Shown here: piece by piece, positions 19,759 to 29,436 of the stretch | Position numbering within the stretch: position 1 is the first letter of the stretch | How the letters are laid out: every line of letters starts with the position of its first letter | Origin: Deltaproteobacteria bacterium | Lineage (GTDB): Bacteria > Desulfobacterota > Binatia > Bin18 | Length of the DNA stretch: 42,353 nucleotides | Assembly (NCBI GenBank): GCA_009692435.1 | Contig: SHZE01000010.1 | Span: 1 to 42,353 of the forward strand | Direction: 5' to 3' | The notes under the pieces: model-generated | What the model saw: the letters and a program-made list of their open reading frames with translations, nothing else | The model's database searches: none | Told to the model about the DNA's origin: nothing | Position numbers and translations under genes: made by a program

Positions 19759-21099
19759 TTACTCCAGCCGCACACGGGGATCGACGAGCGTATAGCTAAT
19801 ATCCGTCATCAATAGCCCCACAACATAAAGAAATGAGCCCAACGACACCATCGCCTGGACGACCGCGAAGTCCTGCCGTTGAATTGCGTCGATCATATAC
19901 GACCCCATGCCGGGAATGGCAAAGAACGATTCCAAGAGGAGGCTGCCAGCAAAGAGAAAGGGCAGACTGACCACGACACTCGTCAGAATGGGAATCATGG
20001 CATTCTTCAAGGCATGGACGAAGAGGACACGGCGCTCCGGCAGCCCTTTGGCGCGAGCCGTGCGCACGTAGTCTTTGCTGATCTCTTCAAGAAAGATGGT
20101 CCGATAGAAACGGACACTGCCACCCAGACCCGACACGATCGAGATAAGAACGGGCAAAAGCGCGAACTTGAGCGCATGACTTCCATAGTCGAATCCAGAA
20201 ATCGGCACCAGTCGTAGCGTCTTCGCGAAAATCGCTTGTCCACCAATGATGTAAAAGAGTCCGGAGATCGACATCAGCAGCACACAAAGAATGATGCTCC
20301 AGTAATCAACGTACGTGCCCCGATACACGGCAACGATCATCGCAAAGAACACATCAATCAGGAGCGCCAGGAGAAAAGCGGGCAGTGTAATCGTGAGGCT
20401 CGGAACAATGCGATGAAAAATCTCCTCGCTGATGATCTTCCCATCGTCCGATTTGCCGTACTGAAAGAATAACATCCGTAGAGAGCGCTGAAAGAAGACG
20501 GTGTCGGTGAAGCGCGACAACAAGGCAATGGGAGCTTGGTACGCAAGCACGGCGCGCTGGGTAGGCGCGGGCGCTTCAACGGTCAACGTGAGTCGTATGG
20601 TCGGTGGCGTTTGTCCAGCAGTCTGTGCCGGAGCAATACGAAACGCAAACCGCTGTGTGGTTGCCGTCGCGGGGAGATTCAGGTTGCCTTGCGCGGCAAA
20701 CTCAGCAGGAAGAATGAGCCGTTCAGGTTGACTACTTTCTATCCGCACGGTACGTGCTTGCCCCACGCGTGGGGGTACCGTTTTCGGGCCTGGCGGCGTT
20801 TCAATCGTCAGCGCATAGTTGCCCTCTCCAGCAGTGAGGAATTCCGCGGTATTCTCCGCCTTTGTCGCTACGATGGCCCCGATCCGCCGCCAGCCGGCAT
20901 TGTAGAAATAGGGGAGATCCAGTGAGTGCTCGCGTTTCCATTGGTCGATTTGCTCTGGTGTCACCCGTTTCTGTCCCAAATGGGTTCGTGCCATATCGTC
21001 GGGAGAATTGACGAAGAAGAAGAGCAGAAAGACGATAACGTTTACGCCAATGAGAATGGGAATGGCGTAGAGGCAGCGGCGAACGATATAGGCAATCAT
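19759..21099 (-). CDS. ABC transporter permease (OppB/DppB-like) with a large inserted extracytoplasmic segment
   Basis: MIAYIVRRCLYAIPILIGVNVIVFLLFFFVNSPDDMARTHLG; DYVRTARAKGLPERRVLFVHALKNAMIPILT. Start 21099 overlaps the SBP stop. Confidence 0.92.
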   Translation of the reverse strand: MIAYIVRRCLYAIPILIGVNVIVFLLFFFVNSPDDMARTHLGQKRVTPEQIDQWKREHSLDLPYFYNAGWRRIGAIVATKAENTAEFLTAGEGNYALTIETPPGPKTVPPRVGQARTVRIESSQPERLILPAEFAAQGNLNLPATATTQRFAFRIAPAQTAGQTPPTIRLTLTVEAPAPTQRAVLAYQAPIALLSRFTDTVFFQRSLRMLFFQYGKSDDGKIISEEIFHRIVPSLTITLPAFLLALLIDVFFAMIVAVYRGTYVDYWSIILCVLLMSISGLFYIIGGQAIFAKTLRLVPISGFDYGSHALKFALLPVLISIVSGLGGSVRFYRTIFLEEISKDYVRTARAKGLPERRVLFVHALKNAMIPILTSVVVSLPFLFAGSLLLESFFAIPGMGSYMIDAIQRQDFAVVQAMVSLGSFLYVVGLLMTDISYTLVDPRVRLE

Positions 21100-23354
21100 T
21101 CGTGCGGCACTCCACGTGTCACGCCCCGTTCGCGGCGATAGAGCGCAATGGTTGCGGGAATCGCGCTGGCAACGAGAAGCCCCAAGGCCACCCAGAGAGG
21201 AGTTGTCACGGGTTTGTTCCACGCAAGCCGACGTGTTTCCCGCAGTTGGGTATCGACGCGTTTATACTTGAGCGTATTACCCCCGAACGCCATCGGCTTC
21301 GTGTTCTGATACCACTCATGGTACAGCCCATAGCCAACGGCATGGAGGCTCCAGATCCACGGTGCATCTTCTCGCGCGATGGTCACCATCTCCTGGATCA
21401 GTGCCGCCCGTTCCGGTGAGTTCGTCATGTTCTCGACTTGTTGGAACAGGGCATTGAAGCGGGGATTATCATAGTTGGCGGCATTCTCTCCTTGTGACTT
21501 TACCTTGCCGTTTGGCCCATACAGCAAGAACAAAAAGTTTTCCGGATCAGGATAATCGGCATTCCACCCCCAGCGGAGAATTTGGAAATCTCCTTTAAGA
21601 ACCTTTTCTTGGAAGCGATTGTAATCGGTCGAACGTACCTGAAGTTGAAGGTCGAGGGCGGCAAATTGCTTGCGTAACCAATCGAATTCCGACTTCGCGC
21701 CCGCACCGGCGGCGGCGGTATCGAAGAACAACACCAGCGGTTTGCCACTCGCATCGCGCCCGCCGGGATACCCGGCCTCGGCGAGCAGGTGTTTGGCGAC
21801 CTCCAGACTTTTGCGGCGTGGGGCGTTAAGGCGCTCGTCCCATTCGTACACTATCGGATTGATCCCAGCCTTACCCTCTTGGTAGCCAAAGATGTCAGGG
21901 GGGATCGGCCCTTGGGCTGCAATGCCTCGCCCATTGGCAAAAATCTGAATGTACTCCTCTTCATTGAGCGCAATGGCAATCGCTTGACGCAGTTTCCGTT
22001 TTTTGTCGTCATAGCCACCAACGACATCATCCAGCATGTTAAACGCGTAATAGTGAATCGACGGGGTCACGGCTGTCAGCAGGCGCAGGGCTTTCTCGCG
22101 CATAACGGGCGTGAGTTCCGCGCCCCCAGCCTGAGCAATCTGGATGGCTTGGTCAAAGACCTCCGAGCCAATCCCGGAGTTGTCATAATAGCCTTGCAGG
22201 AATTTATTCCACTGCGAGACACTCTCCTTCTCCAACACAAAGACGGCTTCCTCCAAAAACGGCAACGGCTTCCCACGGTCGGCTAACAGCCCCAGTTTCT
22301 CGTCGTCGGCGGCCCCTTCCTCAGGATAGAACTCTTCATGGAAGTTGGTATTGCGACGGAGGACCATGCGGTAGTTGGGCTGATTGACCGCAAGCGTAAA
22401 CGGCCCCGTGCCTACCGGAAAACGATCCAAGGTGATGTTCTGCTCGCGCGCGGCGGCTTGCGTATAGAAGCGGTCCACTTCCCAGGGAATCGGCGAGAAG
22501 AACGGCATCGCCAGCCAGTAGACGAACTGTGGGTATTTCCTCGTGAGCGTGATGCGCACAGTGTGTGCGTCAACCACCTGCACCCCAGGAAGCTCGTACT
22601 GACGGAGATCGAGATAGATGGGATTGGTCCGCTCGTCTGCTTCTTGATTATAAAAGACTCCCGCCGCTTGTCGCCGTTCCGTGCGGATCCGTGTGATTTC
22701 CGCCTCCAAGGCTTTGCGCAACTCAGCAAAGCCAGCAATGTAATTGGTCAGCACGGGGAAGATCGGACAGTCCAATAACGGATGTGCCAGTCGTTTGATC
22801 TGGTACGCATAATCTTCCGCGTGCAGCTCACGAGCACCTTTTTCGGGAAGATCATTGGGATGGTCAATCTTCGGAAACGACGCACCCACAGCAAGATGCC
22901 ATCGGTGTTTTCCATCAGCAGTCTGCGCGAAGGCGGGGTGCTCCTGATAGCGTACATCGGAACGAAGGGTGATCTCGTACACCACACGGGCAACGGCTTC
23001 CGCTGGTGCATCGGCGGTCAGAAGATTGCCGTCCTTGTCGTAGAGTTTAGCTTCTGGAACAGCGGTGGTAGTGAGTGGAGCAAGCACGTAGGGCCGCTTC
23101 AAGAAGTGATACTGCACCAGCGGCTCGTAGATTTGGTTCATAACCTCATACTCATCCGCTGAGTAGGCACGAGCAGGGTCGAGATGCTTCGGTTCGCTCG
23201 TGAAGGTATCGTAGTAAATGTTCCGCCCGACTTCGCTGGAGCGATAGGGATTGTTTGTACAGCCAGTCAGAAAGAGGCAGAAGGCAAGAACGAGAAGCGT
23301 CCTGAGCCGAAGGGTGATGCTGGCGAAGAATCTCTCTGAAGAAATGTCCATCAT
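21096..23354 (-). CDS. ABC transporter substrate-binding protein, family 5, lipoprotein with a C-terminal hydrophobic segment
   Basis: Lipobox LFLTGC; YDTFTSEPKHLDPARAYSADEYEVMNQIYEPL; C-terminal PLWVALGLLVASAIPATIALYRRER. Confidence 0.92.
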   Translation of the reverse strand: MMDISSERFFASITLRLRTLLVLAFCLFLTGCTNNPYRSSEVGRNIYYDTFTSEPKHLDPARAYSADEYEVMNQIYEPLVQYHFLKRPYVLAPLTTTAVPEAKLYDKDGNLLTADAPAEAVARVVYEITLRSDVRYQEHPAFAQTADGKHRWHLAVGASFPKIDHPNDLPEKGARELHAEDYAYQIKRLAHPLLDCPIFPVLTNYIAGFAELRKALEAEITRIRTERRQAAGVFYNQEADERTNPIYLDLRQYELPGVQVVDAHTVRITLTRKYPQFVYWLAMPFFSPIPWEVDRFYTQAAAREQNITLDRFPVGTGPFTLAVNQPNYRMVLRRNTNFHEEFYPEEGAADDEKLGLLADRGKPLPFLEEAVFVLEKESVSQWNKFLQGYYDNSGIGSEVFDQAIQIAQAGGAELTPVMREKALRLLTAVTPSIHYYAFNMLDDVVGGYDDKKRKLRQAIAIALNEEEYIQIFANGRGIAAQGPIPPDIFGYQEGKAGINPIVYEWDERLNAPRRKSLEVAKHLLAEAGYPGGRDASGKPLVLFFDTAAAGAGAKSEFDWLRKQFAALDLQLQVRSTDYNRFQEKVLKGDFQILRWGWNADYPDPENFLFLLYGPNGKVKSQGENAANYDNPRFNALFQQVENMTNSPERAALIQEMVTIAREDAPWIWSLHAVGYGLYHEWYQNTKPMAFGGNTLKYKRVDTQLRETRRLAWNKPVTTPLWVALGLLVASAIPATIALYRRERGVTRGVPHE

Positions 23355-23443
23355 TGGCGGTTTGCTTTGTAGCGCAACTCACGTCAGGCGGACAATCCCG
23401 CCGTCATTAGAGCGGTTTGCCTTTGTATGAAGAAATCGTCTTC

Positions 23444-23490
23444 AGGTTCCCCCTCCCGGCTGGGAGAGGGTCAGGGTGAGGGGAATCAAA
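23444..23490. repeat. REP-like palindromic repeat
   Basis: GGTTCCCCCTCCCGGCTGGGAGAGGGTCAGGGTGAGGGGAATC. Confidence 0.65.
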
Positions 23491-23542
23491 AGAACAAGTT
23501 GCTCACCCGTACGACAACCGCTATACGCGCGCACGCTAGGGT

Positions 23543-24112
23543 TCAGAACAAACCGGATAGATCGAGCGTGTTTCCCGGTAGTAAGAGCGGTGTGACAGCG
23601 GAGATATCTGTCAGTATGTGGTTATCTTGAAATCCTGCCGGTGTCGGCGTGCGGTGGACGAAGAATCGGCGGTTGGGCAGATCGACCAGCCACACCTCCG
23701 GGATGCCATGACGAGCATAGAGCGAGAGCTTGATCTGTGTGTCATACGCAAGTGAAGTATCAGCCACTTCGACGATCAGGAAAACATCAGCAGGCGTCGG
23801 ATGGGAGCTCCGATAGAAATCCGGGCGCGGTCGCAACAACATGATGTCAGGTTGCGGTTCGGAGTGCAGGTCAAGGAACACGGGATTTTGCATTCTCACA
23901 ATTGCCCGCTCGCCGCGAGCCCGTCTGAACACGTCAGCGACATAATCGACTGTTCCTGCATGAACACTCCCAATCGGCGGCATGTCGATCACCTCCCCTT
24001 CTATCAACTCCACGTGAGCATCTGGTGCGAGGATGCCCGTGTCCCCCATCCGGTAGTATTCAGCCACCGTTAACCGATGACGTTGGAAGAGGTCGTCTGT
24101 GGTGTTGAGCAT
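23543..24112 (-). CDS. Uma2 family endonuclease (DUF820)
   Basis: HVELIEGEVIDMPPIGSVHAGTVDYVADVF..QPDIMLLRPR..DVFLIVEVADTSLAYDTQIKLSLYARHGIPEVWLVDL. Confidence 0.92.
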   Translation of the reverse strand: MLNTTDDLFQRHRLTVAEYYRMGDTGILAPDAHVELIEGEVIDMPPIGSVHAGTVDYVADVFRRARGERAIVRMQNPVFLDLHSEPQPDIMLLRPRPDFYRSSHPTPADVFLIVEVADTSLAYDTQIKLSLYARHGIPEVWLVDLPNRRFFVHRTPTPAGFQDNHILTDISAVTPLLLPGNTLDLSGLF

Positions 24113-24186
24113 TGCCTACTCCTTCTTGCTTTCAGCGAACAGTGTGGAAAATGTACCGCACGGGTTGGCTATTGCCAATCGGTGGA

Positions 24187-24228
24187 GTCCAAGGCCCAGA
24201 GTCCACGGTCCAAGGTCCAAAGTCTAAG
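24187..24228. repeat. Heptamer tandem array
   Basis: GTCCAAG GCCCAGA GTCCACG GTCCAAG GTCCAAA GTCTAAG: six units in exact 7-nt phase. Confidence 0.88.
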
Positions 24229-24342
24229 GGCCGCGGCACTTGTGCGGTTTGCCTTTTCAACTTTTCAGCAATCCTCGTTACTCAGCCCGTTTTTTCCTGC
24301 TAAGCTCCCGGACCGAAAAACGAACGTGTAGGAGAATACATC

Positions 24343-25260
24343 ATGGCTGGCGAATATGACATCATCATCATTGGTGGCGGAGCAGCGGGATTCACGGCAG
24401 GACTCTATGCCGCACGGGACCGGTGTCGAGCGCTGTTACTCGAACGCTTTTCCGCTGGTGGGCAAGTGCTGAACTGCCCCCATATCGAGAATTATCCCGG
24501 CTTCCCCGACGGTGTGGCTGGCTACTCGCTGGGCCCTCTCCTTCAGCAGCAAGCAACGAGTCTCGGACTGGAGATGAAGTTAGCCGAGGTCCATCGCATT
24601 CACCTGGACGGCGAGATGAAAGTCCTGCAAACGGATGATGGCGAGGTGCGGGCACGCGCGCTGATTGTCGCCACAGGGTCGAGTTTTTCCAAACTGAACA
24701 TTCCCGGCGAGGAAGAGTTCGTCGGCAAAGGGGTATCGCACTGCGCGTCGTGTGACGGCGCGTTTTTCATGGACCAACCCGTCGTGGTGATCGGTGGCGG
24801 CGATGCAGCCCTTGATGAAGGGCTGCATCTGACGGAGTACGTCTCCTCGGTCATGGTGGTTCATCGTGGTGTGGAACCCAGCGCCTGTCGATTGCTGCGC
24901 GAACGTGCGCACGCCAACGAGAAATTGACGTTTCGTTTCAATACGGTCGTGACCGCTATCGAAGGAAACGACGAGGTTCAGCGGGTGCAACTCGCCGATG
25001 TGAAGACTGACGAACGGTCACAAATGGATGTTACTGGTGCTTTTATCTTTATCGGTTTGACGCCTAATACCCAGTTTCTCAACGGTCTGGTGCCGCTCAA
25101 TGAGAAAGGCCAGATTGTCGCCGACTTGAGTATGCGCACCTCAGTGCCAGGGATTTTCGCGGCGGGCGATGTCCGTGCCGAGTCCTCTCGCCAACTGGTT
25201 TCTGCCGCGGGCGACGGCGCAACGGCTGCGTTAGCGGCAGTGCGATATTTGCGGACGTAG
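24343..25260 (+). CDS. NAD(P)/FAD-dependent oxidoreductase, thioredoxin reductase-like
   Basis: IIIGGGAAGFTAGLYAAR, CASCDGAFF redox motif, GIFAAGDVRAESSRQLVSAAGDGATAA. Confidence 0.92.
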   Translation: MAGEYDIIIIGGGAAGFTAGLYAARDRCRALLLERFSAGGQVLNCPHIENYPGFPDGVAGYSLGPLLQQQATSLGLEMKLAEVHRIHLDGEMKVLQTDDGEVRARALIVATGSSFSKLNIPGEEEFVGKGVSHCASCDGAFFMDQPVVVIGGGDAALDEGLHLTEYVSSVMVVHRGVEPSACRLLRERAHANEKLTFRFNTVVTAIEGNDEVQRVQLADVKTDERSQMDVTGAFIFIGLTPNTQFLNGLVPLNEKGQIVADLSMRTSVPGIFAAGDVRAESSRQLVSAAGDGATAALAAVRYLRT

Positions 25261-25307
25261 GAGCAAACTCAGTGAAATGGCATTTGCTCGATAAGAAGGG
25301 AAAAATC

Positions 25308-25667
25308 ATGCACGCGGTAAAGTTACAGGTCGTCGTGCCGGAAAGTCATGAGCTACGAATTATCCTTCCCCCGGAGGTGCTCCCTCTTTGAAGGGGTAGG
25401 TTTCTCTCGTTTTCCGCAATTTTGCGGGTGTTCCGCCTGCGTGGTTTTCCTGGTCCGTCGTGCCCGCGCAGGCGGGCATCCAGGCGCAGAGCCCCGTGGA
25501 TTGCGGGATTTCTAGATTCCCGCCTGCGCGGGAATGACGACGCTGCTCTTCGTGCGGTGAAAAACCTACCTCTGAAAGAGGTGCTCCCTGGGGAAGCTGA
25601 AGTCATTGTCTTGACCGATAGGCAACCATATCCGCTTCCAGGAAGCTGGGAGCGAATCCATCATTGA
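25308..25667 (+). pseudogene. Small antitoxin-like ORF (51 aa when intact) interrupted by the MITE-like element
   Basis: 25308-25385 encodes MHAVKLQVVVPESHELRIILPPEVLP; 25590-25667 encodes GEAEVIVLTDRQPYPLPGSWERIHH*. Removing 25386-25589 (element + one direct repeat) rejoins them in frame. Confidence 0.75.
25375..25589. mobile_element. 193-bp MITE-like element (copy C, 25386..25578) flanked by 11-bp direct repeats
   Basis: AGGTGCTCCCT at 25375-25385 and 25579-25589; ends CTTTGAAGGGGTAGGTTT / GAAAAACCTACCTCTGAAAG. Same length as copy B, opposite orientation. Confidence 0.92.
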
Positions 25668-25681
25668 ATTCGTTACATCCG

Positions 25682-26764
25682 CTACGCCGCCACAACACCC
25701 ATCTGTCGCAGCAATGGCATAATCTCCTTGCCGAACCGCACCGTGTCTTCGTGGTACGACAAGAACACCATCAGCACGCCGTCCATCCCCAAGTCGTGCA
25801 ACCGCTTGAGCTTCAGGGCCACTTGTTCGGCGGTCCCAACCACCGGCAACGCTCCGGCACCCAGCGTGAACATCTCCAACGTAAACTGATCAAACGACCC
25901 ACTGCCGATATTCAACCCACGTGCCCAATTTTCCACGGCGACTTTGTCCATGTGTTCGACGATACGACGACATTCGTCCTGTGCCTCCTTCTCCGTTTCG
26001 CGCCACAACACAAACGGAAACCCCGCGCAGCGCACCGTGCGACCGTACTGCCGCGCGCGCTCCTTGAATTCGCGCGTCAGGTCGATAGTCCCTTCAATCG
26101 AGGGTGGACCAATAAAAGCCACATCACACAGTCGTGCGACCAAATCTTTCGCGTCTTCGGAAATCCCGGCGTTGGCGATGGGCGGATGGGGCTTGTGCAC
26201 CGGCTGTGGCATCACGTAGCCACCTGCGATGTGATACCAGGGCGAATCAAAATTGAAGGTGCCCGGCTCGGTCGTCCATAACCCCTTGAGAATCTCGATA
26301 AACGCCGCTGTGCGCTGGTAGCGCTCCCGATGCGGCAGCAATTCGATCCCCATCATACCGAATTCTTCCTTGCTCCATCCGCTCACGATGTTGATCCCCC
26401 AGCGACCATTGCCAATATGATCGAGACTGGCTCCCATCTTGGCCGCCACCAGCGGATGAAACACGGGAATATGCACCGTCGAGTAGACGTGAATCTTCCG
26501 CGTCACCGCGAGCAAGGCCGAAGCCCAGGTCATCGTTTCCAACGAGGTGCCCAAGTAATTCGTCTTGCCACCGAATCCACGCCAGCGACTGACCGGGAAG
26601 AGAAAATCTAACCCGGCCTCTTCCGCCGCAAGGGCGATCTTCTTGTTGGTCTCATAAGGCCATTCGTCTGGTTCGGTACGGTAGGTACTGATGGCATACA
26701 TATTTGAACAGTTGGGCATGAAGAGCCCAAGTTGCAGACTCGCTCGTTCTTTTGGCAATCGCAT
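25682..26764 (-). CDS. LLM class flavin-dependent oxidoreductase
   Basis: LQLGLFMPNCSNMYAISTYRTEPDEWPYETNKKIALAAEEAGLDFLFPVSRWRGFGG; NIVSGWSKEEFGMMGIELLPHRERY. Confidence 0.9.
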   Translation of the reverse strand: MRLPKERASLQLGLFMPNCSNMYAISTYRTEPDEWPYETNKKIALAAEEAGLDFLFPVSRWRGFGGKTNYLGTSLETMTWASALLAVTRKIHVYSTVHIPVFHPLVAAKMGASLDHIGNGRWGINIVSGWSKEEFGMMGIELLPHRERYQRTAAFIEILKGLWTTEPGTFNFDSPWYHIAGGYVMPQPVHKPHPPIANAGISEDAKDLVARLCDVAFIGPPSIEGTIDLTREFKERARQYGRTVRCAGFPFVLWRETEKEAQDECRRIVEHMDKVAVENWARGLNIGSGSFDQFTLEMFTLGAGALPVVGTAEQVALKLKRLHDLGMDGVLMVFLSYHEDTVRFGKEIMPLLRQMGVVAA

Positions 26765-26769
26765 GATAA

Positions 26770-26817
26770 TTCCCCTCACCCTGTCCCTCTCCCAGCCGGG
26801 AGAGAGAACCTGGAAGC
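26770..26817. repeat. REP-like palindromic repeat
   Basis: TTCCCCTCACCCTGTCCCTCTCCCAGCCGGGAGAGAGAACCTGGAAGC. Confidence 0.65.
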
Positions 26818-26972
26818 AACCTCATTCCTCAATGTGGCGTTTCAGTTCATTAGCAGGTCCCCCACCTGGGAAAAAGAAACCCGTCCACTTGCCCCTCTCG
26901 GCTTGACACCAGCGAGAGAAATCCCAATCATGCTTCGCACTTTCTGATCACAACCGACGGTGTGACCAACCC

Positions 26973-27938
26973 ATGATTGAAACGAAAGAACGCCTCCTCT
27001 TCTCCGATGCCGCCCGCATCCCCGTGCATCTCATTTCCGGCTTCCTGGGCAGCGGGAAAACCACGTTGCTTCAGCATTTACTCAACTACTGTCTCGCCAA
27101 CGGCATCAAACCCGCGGTGATGATGAACGAGTATGGCGAGATCAATATCGACGGAGAACTGCTGCGCGGCCAAGGATACAGCGTCCGCGAGATGACCAAT
27201 GGGTGTATCTGCTGCACCATCGGCGGAACCTTGGGGCTCGCCATTCAAGAGGTCCTTACGTTCAAGCCGGAGGTGATTTTCATTGAAGCCACCGGGCTCG
27301 CCGATCCCGTTGAATTGGTCGACCAGATCACCAAGGAAGAGGTGCTCCCCTTCGTCCGCTTGGCTTCCTTGATCGCCGTGCTTGATCCCATTAATTTCTC
27401 CCGTCTCGCCGAAGAGATGTACTCCGGTATCCGTCAACAGACGGAACTGGCCGATGTCGTGCTTATCAATAAACGCGACCTGGCTGATCAACAGACTTTG
27501 CAAGCTTTGACCGCCGAGGTCCGAGCATTGAACCCACGCTGCGAAATCCTGTTGACCGAACGCGGGCAGGTGGACCACGCCCGGTTGTTGCAAACGTCCG
27601 GAGAAATGACACGCCAGCCGACACGTTCCCCTTCCGCCCCAGTACATGACCACTTTCATACGTTGACCGTACTGTGCGAGCGACCCTTCGTGCGCGAGCG
27701 GTTCGAACAGGTGATACGTACCCTGCCGTCAACCGTCTGGCGTGCAAAGGGATTCGTCCGCTTCACCGACTCGGACGAGCAGTGGATGTTTCAATATGTG
27801 TTGGGTGACTTCGCCGTGGAGTGGATTGATCTGTTACCAGAGCCACCGGAGCACGTCGTCTTGATCGGGAAAGGCTTCCCGCGCGATGCGTTATCCGCCG
27901 CGCTGCTCACGGCCACGATACCGCGTTTTTCCCAATGA
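26973..27938 (+). CDS. CobW/G3E family GTP-binding protein
   Basis: GFLGSGKTTLLQHLL (Walker A), GCICCTIGG (CxCC metal motif), NKRDL, CobW C-terminal region. Confidence 0.93.
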   Translation: MIETKERLLFSDAARIPVHLISGFLGSGKTTLLQHLLNYCLANGIKPAVMMNEYGEINIDGELLRGQGYSVREMTNGCICCTIGGTLGLAIQEVLTFKPEVIFIEATGLADPVELVDQITKEEVLPFVRLASLIAVLDPINFSRLAEEMYSGIRQQTELADVVLINKRDLADQQTLQALTAEVRALNPRCEILLTERGQVDHARLLQTSGEMTRQPTRSPSAPVHDHFHTLTVLCERPFVRERFEQVIRTLPSTVWRAKGFVRFTDSDEQWMFQYVLGDFAVEWIDLLPEPPEHVVLIGKGFPRDALSAALLTATIPRFSQ

Positions 27939-28121
27939 AAACGTGGGCTCCAGGAGCATGCGTCTCCAGGAAAGCGCTGTAAGCGCGCCTTATTTTTCGA
28001 ATGACCATTTCTGTTTTTTCTCATTGTATTCAGAAAAAGAATCTGCTAGGGTTGCCCGGCGTTAAGTGATGTTGTCTGGTTCGTACCGTTCGGTTGAAGT
28101 GAGTCGGTTCGCGAGTTGTTG

Positions 28122-28161
28122 AGGCCCCTGAACCCACTCATGGGTTCAGGGGCCTTTTTTT
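28122..28161 (+). terminator. Strong intrinsic terminator immediately upstream of the first RRM gene
   Basis: Perfect 15-bp stem AGGCCCCTGAACCCA-CTCA-TGGGTTCAGGGGCCT followed by a T-tract; RBS GGAGG begins 10 nt after the T-tract. Confidence 0.92.
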
Positions 28162-28181
28162 GTACCCGATGGAGGTAAGTG

Positions 28182-28574
<393 letters not shown>

Positions 28575-28651
28575 CTTGTAACTCTCACCGCTGTAGAGTA
28601 GCGTTTATCCTCATATGATTATTGGCACCCCCGACAACAAGTAACGTATCG

Positions 28652-28696
28652 CAAAGCCCCCAGTTCTCATAACGGAACATGGGGGCTTTGTTTTTC
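28652..28696 (+). terminator. Intrinsic terminator between the two RRM genes, immediately upstream of the second
   Basis: CAAAGCCCCCA-(GTTC..GGAAC)-TGGGGGCTTTG followed by TTTTT. Confidence 0.9.
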
Positions 28697-28724
28697 CTAT
28701 TTCATTATTTTGGTGGAGGTTGCA

Positions 28725-29384
28725 TTGAGCGTACGTCTTTTCGTTGGTAATTTGCCCCCGCGACTTTGTTTCCCTGAGTTAGAAGATTTGTTTCTCCCTT
28801 TCGGATCGATTGTCTCGGCTGATTTGATGACCGACCCGACTACTGGCCGTTCTCGTGGATTCGGCTTTGTCGAGATGGAGTCACATGACGCGGCACGGGC
28901 AGCCATGACCGCGCTGAATGGGACAGCGGTCGAGGGACAAACCCTCACTGTCAACGAGGCAAATCCCGGCCGTGGCGGCGGCGGTGGCGCCGCGCACGAC
29001 GCCTCTCGTTCTTCCGCTCCCTCTTCTGGTGGTGCCACGAGCCGTCCCTTCTCACCGAGTCCGCGTCCCCCTGTCGGTTCGAGCGGGACCCGGCTGTTTG
29101 TCGGGAACTTGCCCTATACCGCGACGAATGCCGACCTAGAGCGTCTGTTTACCGAGGCGGGGAAGGTCGCTTCCGCTAGTGTTATGACGGACCGCGCCAC
29201 TGGGCAATCCAAAGGGTTTGCTTTCATCGAAATGGGATCGAAAGAGGATGCGGTCGCGGCCATCAAACGCTTCGACGGACGCGAAGGGATTGGCCGTATC
29301 CTCAAGGTGAACGAGGCACGCCCACCCGAACGGCGTCCGGGTGGATTCTTTGGTGGCGGTGGTGGTGGCGGGCGGCGTTACTAG
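28725..29384 (+). CDS. Two-RRM RNA-binding protein with Gly-rich linker and tail
   Basis: RLFVGNLPP..GRSRGFGFVEM and RLFVGNLPY..GQSKGFAFIEM; RBS GGTGGAGG before TTG at 28725. Confidence 0.92.
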   Translation: MSVRLFVGNLPPRLCFPELEDLFLPFGSIVSADLMTDPTTGRSRGFGFVEMESHDAARAAMTALNGTAVEGQTLTVNEANPGRGGGGGAAHDASRSSAPSSGGATSRPFSPSPRPPVGSSGTRLFVGNLPYTATNADLERLFTEAGKVASASVMTDRATGQSKGFAFIEMGSKEDAVAAIKRFDGREGIGRILKVNEARPPERRPGGFFGGGGGGGRRY

Positions 29385-29436
29385 TGCAACGTCACGTTCA
29401 TTTCGTCTGTTCATCCGCATTTGACTAAGAGACAGC

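Noticed and set aside
24187-24228. Possible CRISPR array
   Set aside because: Units are 7 nt with no spacers; there are no cas genes and no 25-40-nt repeats in the window.
25422-25667. 81-aa ORF as a genuine gene
   Set aside because: Its first ~50 residues are translated MITE/REP sequence (RRASRR..FLDSRLRGNDD); only the C-terminal part is the 3' half of the interrupted small ORF.
27974-27996. Terminator after the CobW gene
   Set aside because: Only a weak GCGCT-GTA-AGCGC stem with an interrupted T-tract; too weak to list.
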